Origin: Cyanobacteriota bacterium | GTDB lineage: Bacteria; Cyanobacteriota; Cyanobacteriia; Phormidesmidales; Phormidesmidaceae | NCBI GenBank assembly: GCA_027592485.1 | Contig: JAQCKL010000374.1 | Location: forward strand, 1 to 5,113 | Direction: 5' to 3' | DNA length: 5,113 nucleotides | Shown here: positions 1 through 5,113 of the stretch, piece after piece | Numbering within the stretch: the stretch's first letter is position 1 | How the letters are laid out: each line of letters begins with the position of its first letter | The notes under the pieces: generated by a model | The model's input: only the letters and a program-made list of their open reading frames with translations | Told to the model about the DNA's origin: nothing | The model's database searches: none | Position numbers and translations under genes: made by a program

Positions 1-1073
1 TTAAAGCCCTAAAAGGGCTGAAGCCCTTGTCGGACATGAAGTCTATACTTTTTCAGCAAGCCCTAATTAATGATGTTTTAGATATTGCCAAGATTGAGGC
101 TCAACGGCTAGAGCTTAATCCGATTGAGGTGCTGTTGATTCCGTTTCTAGAGACTATTGTCAATATCTGTCGGGTGCGGGCAGAGCAAAAAGGGGTGGCG
201 TTTGTCTATCAGCCAGAGTTGCCTTTGCCGACCGGGATTTTTGTGGATGCTAAACGACTCAAGCAAATCCTGCTGAATGTGTTGGGTAACGCGATTAAAT
301 TCACGGACCAGGGACAGGTGATCTTTACCGTGGCCATGGTAGCCACTGAGTTGCCCAAGGTAACGTTGCGTTTTCAGGTGGAAGATACCGGTATTGGGAT
401 TGCCCCAGAGCAGTTGAAGCGAATCTTTTTGCCCTTTGAGCAGGTCGGTAGTCGAGAACGCATGGCTGAGGGGACCGGTCTCGGTTTAGCGATCAGTCAC
501 AACATTGCCACGATGATGGGGGGCACCCTTAACGCCCAGAGTCGATTGGGGGAAGGGAGCATTTTTGGCTTGGAGGTGGCGGTACCCCAAACCAAGGCTC
601 CTTTAGCAGCCACCCTCGCCCCTGCTGAGCAGAACGATCCAGGTATAACTCCGGCAGTTCGAGGCTTTGAGGGTGATCGTCGCCGGATTTTAGTTGTCGA
701 TGATCATGCCGACAACCGGGCTGTTTTGGTCAATATGCTGGAACCGTTGGGTTGCGACATGGCCGAGGCCGCTAATGGCCAAGCTGGATTAAGCCGAGCC
801 CAGATGTTTGAGCCCGACATGGTCATCACTGATTTGCTGATGCCGGGTATGGATGGGCTGGAACTGATTCGTCGGCTGCGGCAGATGCCCCAATTAAAGG
901 ATGTGATCGTGATCGCTGCCTCGGCTAGTGTGTCTGAGGCCAGTAAACAGAGGAGCCTAGGGGCAGGAGCCCAAGACTTCTTGGCCAAACCGATCCAAAT
1001 CAAGGCTTTATTGAGCGTTTTGCAACACCACTTGGGACTGACCTGGATTCATGACATTCGCCATGCTCGGTAG
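1..1073 (+). CDS. Hybrid sensor histidine kinase/response regulator, C-terminal part (5'-truncated or interrupted)
   Basis: This is the C-terminal part of a two-component hybrid kinase: an ATP-binding catalytic domain followed by a receiver domain. The frame is open to the left edge, so no start can be assigned; TTG at 27 is only the first possible initiator in view. Residue numbers count from that TTG. The end of the HisKA dimerisation helix (LINDVLDIAKIEA) is at 13-25. The HATPase_c domain has the N box with Asn84 and Asn88 (GNAIKFT), the G1 box DTGIG at 120-124, the F box FLPF at 134-137 and the G2 box GTGLG at 149-153. A linker at about 188-217 leads to a REC domain with Asp225/Asp226, phosphoacceptor Asp269 (ITDLLMPGMDG), Ser299 and Lys321. 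The residues just before LINDVLDIAK do not resemble HisKA, where a pattern like SGEHLLT is expected, and a palindromic repeat sits there. I infer an insertion or rearrangement that removed the H box, probably leaving a pseudogene or a kinase-dead fragment. The domain identity is secure; the gene's state is not. Confidence 0.85.
   Translation, partial: KALKGLKPLSDMKSILFQQALINDVLDIAKIEAQRLELNPIEVLLIPFLETIVNICRVRAEQKGVAFVYQPELPLPTGIFVDAKRLKQILLNVLGNAIKFTDQGQVIFTVAMVATELPKVTLRFQVEDTGIGIAPEQLKRIFLPFEQVGSRERMAEGTGLGLAISHNIATMMGGTLNAQSRLGEGSIFGLEVAVPQTKAPLAATLAPAEQNDPGITPAVRGFEGDRRRILVVDDHADNRAVLVNMLEPLGCDMAEAANGQAGLSRAQMFEPDMVITDLLMPGMDGLELIRRLRQMPQLKDVIVIAASASVSEASKQRSLGAGAQDFLAKPIQIKALLSVLQHHLGLTWIHDIRHAR
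3..28. repeat. Short palindromic repeat at the 5' edge of the kinase fragment
   Basis: AAGGGCT (13-19) and AGCCCTT (22-28) form a perfect inverted repeat separated by GA. The same AGGGCT (14-19) can pair instead with AGCCCT at 5-10 across an AAA loop, so two mutually exclusive hairpins are possible. Compact sets of complementary arms like this occur near the ends of cyanobacterial insertion elements and in dispersed intergenic repeats. It lies just where the kinase reading frame stops looking like a kinase. I infer that it is the end of a mobile or repeat element, but the rest lies outside the window and no transposase is visible. Confidence 0.5.
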
Positions 1074-1141
1074 GTCGCCCAGGGCGTGAATCAGGCGCTT
1101 TGGGGAGGGTGATGTCATTTTGCTCAGTCTGTTTGAAGGCG

Positions 1142-1615
1142 CTAATTTGCACCGTGGCAATGTTTGAACTTATTGCCACTGCCACACCAACAGGGCTGAT
1201 TTCGGTTTGGGGTTAACGGGGGCAAGCTCTCCCCCTTTAGGTAAAACCAGTGTCCCTTTTCCTTCACAAAACGGGATCGCTCATGGAGCTGCCCCGGTAT
1301 CGGCGTGTTGTAAACCGCCACAAACTCCACCATTCCTTCTGTGTCAGGGGGCTGCCCTTTATGGGTATCCAAAACAGTCAGTCCCTGCCAATGGGTCTGT
1401 TGAATGCTGTGGGCTAAGTGGGTGCGATCGCTCAGTTTTCTCTGACTGGGGTGATGGGTCGCGATCAAATAATCGATGTTCCCTTGGCAGTACGCTGTGT
1501 AGCGTGATCGCATCAGCGCTTCTGCCGTGGGGGCATGAATCTGTCCTTGCACATAGGGTTGGCAGCAGAGGGTATGGGGGTGCTGACTGCCACAAGGGCA
1601 CAGCAGATTACGCAT
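1142..1615 (-). CDS. ychJ: YchJ-family protein with two SEC-C zinc-binding motifs
   Basis: This 157-residue protein is full length for the YchJ (UPF0225) family; E. coli YchJ is about 152 residues. Both ends carry a SEC-C-type metal motif of the form CxC-x8-C[CH]. The N-terminal one is Cys6, Cys8, Cys17, Cys18, and the C-terminal one is Cys142, Cys144, Cys153, His154. Between them lies the NTF2-like central domain, with the family signatures LMRSRYTAY (34-42), WQGLTV (76-81) and ERSRFVKE (112-119). SEC-C motifs bind zinc and in SecA contact SecB or ribosomes; the role of YchJ itself is not established. I chose the ATG at 1615 because it places the first CPCG five residues in, as in other YchJ proteins. 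An in-frame ATG at 1639 would add eight residues (MAAAHYFT) and has a slightly better purine stretch upstream, so it cannot be excluded. The gene converges on the kinase fragment and diverges from the methyltransferase. Confidence 0.9.
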   Translation of the reverse strand: MRNLLCPCGSQHPHTLCCQPYVQGQIHAPTAEALMRSRYTAYCQGNIDYLIATHHPSQRKLSDRTHLAHSIQQTHWQGLTVLDTHKGQPPDTEGMVEFVAVYNTPIPGQLHERSRFVKEKGHWFYLKGESLPPLTPNRNQPCWCGSGNKFKHCHGAN

Positions 1616-1669
1616 AGTGAAATAATGGGCAGCTGCCATAATAGGCTTTCATCAGCATAGCGAAGCCCG

Positions 1670-1699
1670 TTGTCACTGCTGCATACGGAACGCTAGGAT
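1670..1699 (+). promoter_or_regulatory. Candidate sigma70-type promoter for the methyltransferase gene
   Basis: TTGTCA (1670-1675) and TAGGAT (1694-1699) are separated by 18 bp in the short divergent gap between the YchJ gene and the methyltransferase. A start near 1706 would give a leader of about 20 nt to the ATG at 1726. No Shine-Dalgarno sequence is evident in that leader. The match is read by eye and unsupported by other data. Confidence 0.3.
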
Positions 1700-1725
1700 G
1701 CGGCTGATGTTTGCCACCCGTAATT

Positions 1726-2352
1726 ATGAGCACTTGGGCCACCGCCAGCCACGCCCTCGCCTATTTGGCTCGGGCCGATGCCATTCCCCACCGCACCGAG
1801 GGGGAAGCCGCCCTGCTCGCACAGGTCCCCCTGACCGTACGACGCATTTTGGATTTGGGCACTGGTGATGGGCGCTTGATGGCCCTGCTGAAGTGCGATC
1901 GCCCCCAAACTCAGGGTATTGCCATCGATTTCTCGGAAACCATGCTGACGGCAGCGCGGGATCGGTTTGCTGGAGACACAAGGGTAACGGTGGTGGCCCA
2001 TGACTTGTCTCAGCCCTTGCCAGAGCTAGGGACCTTCGATGCGATCGTCTCCAGTTTTGCCATCCACCATCTGGACGATAACCGTAAGCACAGCCTCTAC
2101 AGCGAAGTATTTGCACGGTTAGTGCCAGGGGGAATGTTCTGCAATCTGGAGCATGTGGCCTCACCGACCCCAGAGTTACATGAGCGCTTTTTAGCTGCGA
2201 TCGGCTATACCCTAGACGACGACGACCCTGCTAACCAGCTTTTATCTATGGAAACCCAGTTGCAGTGGTTCCGTGAGTTGGGCTTCATCGATGTGGACTG
2301 CTATTGGAAGTGGCTCGAAATGGCGCTGCTGGTGGGGAGGAAGCCCAATTAG
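1726..2352 (+). CDS. Class I SAM-dependent methyltransferase, substrate unknown
   Basis: This 208-residue protein is the size of a stand-alone Rossmann-fold methyltransferase. Motif I, the SAM glycine loop, is ILDLGTGDGRL (41-51). Asp68 at the end of strand beta-2 (GIAIDFSETML) is placed to bind the SAM ribose. AHDLSQPLP (91-99) is the motif contacting adenine, and FDAIVSSFAIHHL (104-116) is the motif IV/post-motif region usual in Methyltransf_12/25 proteins. LVPGGMFCNLE (132-142) is the beta-5 turn. The C-terminal part (WFRELGFIDVDCYWKWLEMALLVGRKP) recurs in small, poorly characterised bacterial methyltransferases. No substrate-specific domain is seen, so small-molecule, protein or RNA methylation are all possible. 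I chose the ATG at 1726. An in-frame TTG at 1711 would add five residues (MPPVI) but leaves almost no leader behind the candidate promoter. The gene stands alone, divergent from the YchJ gene. Confidence 0.9.
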   Translation: MSTWATASHALAYLARADAIPHRTEGEAALLAQVPLTVRRILDLGTGDGRLMALLKCDRPQTQGIAIDFSETMLTAARDRFAGDTRVTVVAHDLSQPLPELGTFDAIVSSFAIHHLDDNRKHSLYSEVFARLVPGGMFCNLEHVASPTPELHERFLAAIGYTLDDDDPANQLLSMETQLQWFRELGFIDVDCYWKWLEMALLVGRKPN

Positions 2353-2738
2353 GCCCCTGAACATCCTGGCCATTCTCAATACACATGATCACGGGTAAAT
2401 GTGATTATCCTTGTCGAGGTTCTTGCGACGCAGTTGGTCGATATCAATACCACCGGCAACATCTTTGCCTGCAATTCAGCCAAATATCTTGGGTGCAATC
2501 GGTATCTGCCATTTATATAGCCGTCGCCAATTGCATTAAGACATCTAGAAGTGCTCTGATCCTTGTTTCAGAAGCAACTTGAAGTGCAGTCTTGTCCTAA
2601 GGATTAGAGCGCTCCGAGGTGCCCTAAGCCAAGGGGCCAGCGCTATATGCCAACATTGTTGAGGATGTCCTCAATAATGTTGGCATAAATGGTTTTACCG
2701 ATAAACTGCCTTATCGTTCCGTTGGCAGCAACCCTGAA
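2353..2738. other. Gene-poor intergenic stretch between the methyltransferase and lepB
   Basis: No intact gene is supported in these 386 bases. The first 200 bases carry only short ORFs on the plus strand with no family resemblance. On the minus strand, protein-like phrases are spread over different frames: IAGKDVAGGIDIDQL with its tail (2392-2475, ending at TGA 2389-2391), IPIAPKIFG beyond an in-frame TGA (2476-2478), and GDGYING (2508-2528, another frame). This could be a decayed reverse-strand gene end, but the case is weak. The last third holds the strong inverted repeat at 2646-2687. About 50 bp separate that repeat from the lepB start. I saw no clear -35/-10 pair or Shine-Dalgarno sequence for lepB. 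Confidence 0.6.
2646..2687. repeat. 42-nt near-perfect inverted repeat upstream of lepB
   Basis: The left arm, 2646-2665 (TATGCCAACATTGTTGAGGA), pairs with the right arm, 2668-2687, across all 20 positions. The one non-Watson-Crick position is G2658 opposite T2675, which would be a G-U pair in plus-strand RNA. Only TG separates the arms. Neither strand has the T-run directly after the stem that would make it a standard intrinsic terminator; the nearest is GGTTTT at 2691-2696. It could be a factor-dependent terminator of the methyltransferase transcript, a hairpin in the lepB leader, a dispersed palindromic repeat, or an operator. The structure is directly visible; the function is unknown. Confidence 0.85.
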
Positions 2739-3800
2739 ATGAGAGTCGCGACTCAACCCCGCTATCCACACCCTTGGTTAGCCGCAAACTGTTCCTTAGT
2801 GTTTCCAGGTTTGGGGCAACTCTATCGGGGGCAACTGGTGAAGGGGAGCGCGATGGCGATCGCGACCGGTAGCCTGGTCAGCTTTCTGATCTGGTCGATC
2901 TTTTCCGCCGATGGCAATACCGTGCAGGGGCTGTGGGCGATCGCCAGCCTCCTCATCCTTTACGGCTGGAGCATTGTGGACGCCCTGCGGGGCTATGGCA
3001 CAAATGCTGCCAGTGCTCTGTCGGTTTCTAAACCAACCCCTCTTAAATCCTACGATCCTTGGTATACCGCGTTTCTCTCCCAAGTTTTACCAGGGCTGGG
3101 TCATCTTTATCTACAGCGGGTGGGTATTGGCAGTATCTTGCTGCTCCTCGGCATTGTCAGTGCCCTACTCACCCAGAGTTATCCCACCCTACTCCCCATC
3201 CCCGTGGTGATCTGGGCCTTTGGGTGCTATCACGGCTATCACATGGCGTTGACCAACCGCCAGCGCAGCCATCCGCTGATTTGGCTGGTCGTGGTGGGGA
3301 TGCTGGTGCTGCGGCTGACCGTCGGGTCCATTCCCGCCTGGGTCAACCAAACCGTTGAGCAATGCATTGTCCCCAGCCGCTCCATGGTGCCGACATTGCA
3401 GATCAACGATCGCCTGTTTGTGCGTCATCAGGCCAACTATGTGCCTCAGCTCGGAGATGTGGTGGTGTTTGAGGCTCCGACTGCGGCCCAGAACGTGGGG
3501 GACATTGACGCGGGCACGCTCATGGTCAAACGGGTGATTGCCCTGCCGGGACAAACCTTACAAATCAGCAATGGTCAGGTTTGGGTCAACCAGCAACCGC
3601 TGACGGAGCCCTACATCGCCGCTGCCCCCAACTATGAGTGGGGGCCGAGCCTCATTCCTGCCGATCAGTTCTTTGTATTGGGAGATAACCGCAATGCCAG
3701 TAGTGACTCCCACGTCTGGGGCTTTTTGGCTGCAGATCTGATCCTTGGCCGGGCCTACAAGATTTATTGGCCCCCTTCCCGTATCAGCGCCCTAGGCTAA
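2739..3800 (+). CDS. lepB: Signal peptidase I with long multi-pass N-terminal extension
   Basis: This membrane-bound serine protease (S26 family) removes signal peptides from Sec- and Tat-exported proteins. The catalytic half, from about 207 onward, has nucleophile Ser215 in SRSMVPTL, the domain with general base Lys264 in VKRVIALPGQ, and the signature box GDNRNASSDSHVWG at 315-328. All catalytic elements are present. At 353 residues it is much longer than the usual 190-220. The extra N-terminus contains two copies of a PGLGxLY motif followed by a hydrophobic hairpin: FPGLGQLYRGQLVKG at 22-36 and LPGLGHLYLQRVGIG at 117-131. Hydrophobic stretches lie near 37-56, 64-82, 128-145, 150-170 and 179-197, the last just ahead of the catalytic serine. 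The repeats resemble TM2/DUF5683-like membrane modules. The ATG at 2739 lacks a clear Shine-Dalgarno sequence but gives the complete first repeat. The stop lies 9 bp inside the convergent murI gene. The protease call is secure; the role of the extension is unknown. Confidence 0.93.
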   Translation: MRVATQPRYPHPWLAANCSLVFPGLGQLYRGQLVKGSAMAIATGSLVSFLIWSIFSADGNTVQGLWAIASLLILYGWSIVDALRGYGTNAASALSVSKPTPLKSYDPWYTAFLSQVLPGLGHLYLQRVGIGSILLLLGIVSALLTQSYPTLLPIPVVIWAFGCYHGYHMALTNRQRSHPLIWLVVVGMLVLRLTVGSIPAWVNQTVEQCIVPSRSMVPTLQINDRLFVRHQANYVPQLGDVVVFEAPTAAQNVGDIDAGTLMVKRVIALPGQTLQISNGQVWVNQQPLTEPYIAAAPNYEWGPSLIPADQFFVLGDNRNASSDSHVWGFLAADLILGRAYKIYWPPSRISALG

Positions 3801-4655
3801 GGGGTAATGGGAAGCGGAGGGGAGCGCCATTGCTGCGGTCATGGCCACCTTTTGGACCCGAGGGCGATAGCCGAGCCAGCCCATGGAGCGTTGGGCAAAT
3901 TGACTGGGGGAACCGCTGACGAAGAATCGGGGGGGCTGTTGGGGGCTCATATCCTTGAGGTCGAGCATTTCCAGCTCTTGGGCGGCGGCAGCCACCAGGG
4001 AAACGGCTGGGTCGATCCGCTGCACCGTATTGGGGAGTAGGGTCTGAAAAATCGGTTCCAAGTAGGGGTAATGGGTACAGCCGTAGACTAAGGTATCAAT
4101 GTCAGCGGCCAGTAACGGACGCAGATAGCGGGCAGCCACCTCACGGGTGTGATGGTCTTGCAGGCGATTTTGCTCAATCAAAGGGACAAACTCGGGGCAG
4201 GCCACTTGCCACACCTGGGTCTTGGCATCGACCTCTAAAATAGCCTGGCGGTACGCGTCGCTGGCTACCGTGGCGGCGGTGGCAATCACCCCAACCCGTT
4301 GCCCAGCTTGGGCCGCCGCCCGTGCCCCTGGGCAAATCAGGCCCAAAATAGGCACTGAAAATTCCTGTTGGACTTGCTCTAGCACCAGGGCAGAGCTGGT
4401 GTTGCAGGCCATCAGTACCATCTTTACCCCTTGGTCCATCATCCAAGCGATGATTTCTCTGCCAAAGGCGAGGATTTCCTCGGGGGAGCGATCGCCATAG
4501 GGTAACCGGGCCGTATCGCCAAAATACAAGGCTGATTCTTGGGGAAGCTGGCGCTCTAATTCCCTCAAGACGGTCAGGCCGCCCACACCGCTATCAAAAA
4601 TGCCGATGGGGGCCTGGCGAGCAGGCACATGGGTCAACCCAGAATGGACAACCAT
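3792..4655 (-). CDS. murI: Glutamate racemase
   Basis: MurI converts L-glutamate to D-glutamate in the cytoplasm without a cofactor, supplying the D-Glu of the peptidoglycan stem peptide. The protein has 287 residues, normal for the family. The family's opening motif IGIFDSGVGGLTVL is at 17-30, with Asp21. FGDTARLPYGDRSPEE (45-60) is the next conserved block. The two catalytic cysteines are Cys84 in ACNTSSA and Cys193 in GCTHYPYL, with His195 beside the second. Thus both acid/base residues of the two-base mechanism are intact. FVSGSP (245-250) is the conserved C-terminal element. The ATG at 4655 is supported by an unusually good ribosome binding site. The gene runs tail-to-tail into lepB with a 9-bp overlap. 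The antiporter gene lies upstream on the same strand, 136 bp away, with a candidate hairpin and promoter between them, so murI probably has its own promoter. Confidence 0.97.
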   Translation of the reverse strand: MVVHSGLTHVPARQAPIGIFDSGVGGLTVLRELERQLPQESALYFGDTARLPYGDRSPEEILAFGREIIAWMMDQGVKMVLMACNTSSALVLEQVQQEFSVPILGLICPGARAAAQAGQRVGVIATAATVASDAYRQAILEVDAKTQVWQVACPEFVPLIEQNRLQDHHTREVAARYLRPLLAADIDTLVYGCTHYPYLEPIFQTLLPNTVQRIDPAVSLVAAAAQELEMLDLKDMSPQQPPRFFVSGSPSQFAQRSMGWLGYRPRVQKVAMTAAMALPSASHYPLA

Positions 4656-4659
4656 AAAT

Positions 4660-4667
4660 GATCACCT
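4660..4667 (-). promoter_or_regulatory. Strong Shine-Dalgarno sequence for murI
   Basis: On the minus strand AGGTGATC precedes the murI ATG, with AGGTG ending 7 nt before it. It matches the anti-Shine-Dalgarno end of 16S rRNA over eight bases (within the consensus AAGGAGGTGATC). This fixes the start at 4655. The other genes in the window show no comparable site. Confidence 0.75.
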
Positions 4668-4697
4668 AAAGCGGGAATGTATCAGTTTGTTGTTAAG

Positions 4698-4725
4698 AGT
4701 TTAGAGCGCTTTACAAGCATTGCAA
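4698..4725 (-). promoter_or_regulatory. Candidate promoter for murI
   Basis: On the minus strand TTGCAA (4720-4725) and TAAACT (4698-4703) are 16 bp apart. Transcription would start near 4690, giving a leader of about 35 nt that contains the strong ribosome binding site. Both hexamers are only fair matches and were found by eye. Confidence 0.3.
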
Positions 4726-4727
4726 TA

Positions 4728-4735
4728 GCGATCGC
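4728..4735. repeat. HIP1 octamer GCGATCGC (one of six in the window)
   Basis: HIP1 is the highly iterated palindrome of many cyanobacterial genomes. This copy is the only intergenic one, just upstream of the candidate murI promoter. The other five lie within genes: 1424-1431 (YchJ gene), 1895-1902 (methyltransferase), 2856-2863 and 2937-2944 (lepB), and 4488-4495 (murI). Confidence 0.95.
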
Positions 4736-4758
4736 ACTGAATTCCTAGCACCCTAGCC

Positions 4759-4772
4759 CCCCGAGGTCGGGG
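4759..4772 (-). terminator. Possible terminator hairpin after the antiporter gene
   Basis: CCCCGA (4759-4764) and TCGGGG (4767-4772) form a perfect GC-rich inverted repeat 20-33 bases downstream of the antiporter stop. In RNA it would fold as a 5-bp stem with a 4-nt loop. No U-tract follows on the minus strand, so this is not a canonical intrinsic terminator. Cyanobacterial terminators often lack U-tracts, so I keep it as a weak candidate. Confidence 0.3.
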
Positions 4773-4791
4773 TAATCTCGCCAGATCTCAA

Positions 4792-5113
4792 TTAGGTCTC
4801 TGGTTCCAGCTCACCTACGGAGCCATCATCCTCCGACTCTTTAAAGACTACCCGCAGTAAGGGCGGCGCGACGAAGGTGGTCACAATCACCATCACAATA
4901 ATGGCCGCTTCGAGGGACTCCGAGAGGACCCCACTGGCGGAACCGACCCCAGCAAAGACGAGACCCACTTCGCCTCGGGGAATCATACCCACCCCAATGG
5001 CTAGGCGATTGAGCTGGGGTTGGCCAAAAATGACGAAGCCGGTGACCACCTTGCCAAAGATGGCGATAATTACCAAAACAGAGGCAATGATCAAGCCTTC
5101 CCGATTGGCCGGT
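4792..5113 (-). CDS. CPA2-family cation:proton antiporter, C-terminal end (partial)
   Basis: These are the last 106 residues of a membrane antiporter that exchanges Na+ or K+ for H+ (monovalent cation:proton antiporter-2, NapA/NhaS3-like). The gene runs off the right edge; the frame is open there and there is no true start in view. Hydrophobic segments lie at about 7-20, 49-63 and 68-85 of the visible part. Lys21 (FGKVVTGF) sits where NapA-type proteins have the transport-helix lysine. GMIPRGEVGLVFAGVG (42-57) is the characteristic CPA2 block with Arg46 and Glu48. The protein ends in a short acidic tail (ESEDDGSVGELEPET) instead of a large RCK/TrkA_N domain, which argues against a KefB/KefC-type K+ efflux protein. 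Ion specificity cannot be read from this fragment. It lies upstream of murI on the same strand, with no apparent functional link. Confidence 0.88.
   Translation of the reverse strand, partial: PANREGLIIASVLVIIAIFGKVVTGFVIFGQPQLNRLAIGVGMIPRGEVGLVFAGVGSASGVLSESLEAAIIVMVIVTTFVAPPLLRVVFKESEDDGSVGELEPET

Noticed and set aside
27..29. TTG at 27 as the genuine start of the histidine kinase
   Set aside because: The frame is open to the left edge, there is no ribosome binding site, and the protein would begin in the middle of the HisKA domain.
1154..1179. Inverted repeat GTGGCAAT/ATTGCCAC with a 10-nt loop at the 3' end of the YchJ gene
   Set aside because: It lies wholly in codons for the conserved C-terminal SEC-C motif and has no T-run, so coding constraint and chance explain it better than a terminator.
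1207..1617. 136-residue plus-strand ORF and 80-residue minus-strand ORF (1359-1601) over the YchJ gene
   Set aside because: The YchJ frame is clearly the real one, with family motifs along its whole length; these are shadow frames.
2385..2582. 65-residue plus-strand ORF in the gap before lepB
   Set aside because: It has no ribosome binding site, no recognisable motif and an unusual cysteine-rich composition. It runs antisense to more protein-like phrases on the other strand.
5092..5094. TTG at 5094 as start of a 100-residue membrane protein
   Set aside because: The frame continues to the window edge with antiporter-like sequence, so this is an internal leucine codon of a longer gene.
1..5113. 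A new defence, mobile or biosynthetic system
   Set aside because: The genes are unrelated, mostly housekeeping, and alternate in orientation. No nuclease, transposase, toxin-antitoxin pair, reverse transcriptase or array was seen.

Overview
The window looks like ordinary cyanobacterial chromosome. Six copies of the HIP1 octamer GCGATCGC occur in 5.1 kb (starts 1424, 1895, 2856, 2937, 4488, 4728), against about 0.1 expected by chance. The gene content fits: a hybrid histidine kinase, an N-terminally extended signal peptidase I, and a NapA/NhaS3-like CPA2 antiporter. The moderate GC content and protein style suggest a Leptolyngbya- or Synechococcales-type genome, but I cannot fix the genus.

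Layout. Bases 1-1073 (+) hold the 3' part of a hybrid histidine kinase/response regulator, without a recognisable phosphoacceptor-histidine region. A palindromic repeat at the left edge may mark an insertion or rearrangement junction. A YchJ-family (SEC-C zinc motif) protein follows on the minus strand at 1142-1615. A class I SAM-dependent methyltransferase is divergent from it at 1726-2352 (+). Next comes a gene-poor stretch of 386 bp (2353-2738), with a striking 42-nt near-perfect inverted repeat and faint traces of a degraded reverse-strand gene. A signal peptidase I with a large multi-pass N-terminal extension lies at 2739-3800 (+). Its 3' end overlaps by 9 bp the convergent glutamate racemase gene murI (3792-4655, -). 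Upstream of murI is the 3' end of a CPA2 cation:proton antiporter (4792 to the right edge, -), on the same strand.

The genes do not form one pathway. MurI supplies D-glutamate for peptidoglycan and LepB matures exported proteins, so both serve the envelope. The antiporter serves ion/pH homeostasis. The kinase remnant, the YchJ protein and the methyltransferase are unconnected housekeeping or regulatory genes. Gene orientation alternates, so most genes are probably transcribed singly. I found no tRNA, rRNA, CRISPR array, complete transposase gene or convincing new multi-gene system. The points most worth a second look are the kinase 5' junction, the 2646-2687 palindrome, and the LepB domain fusion.
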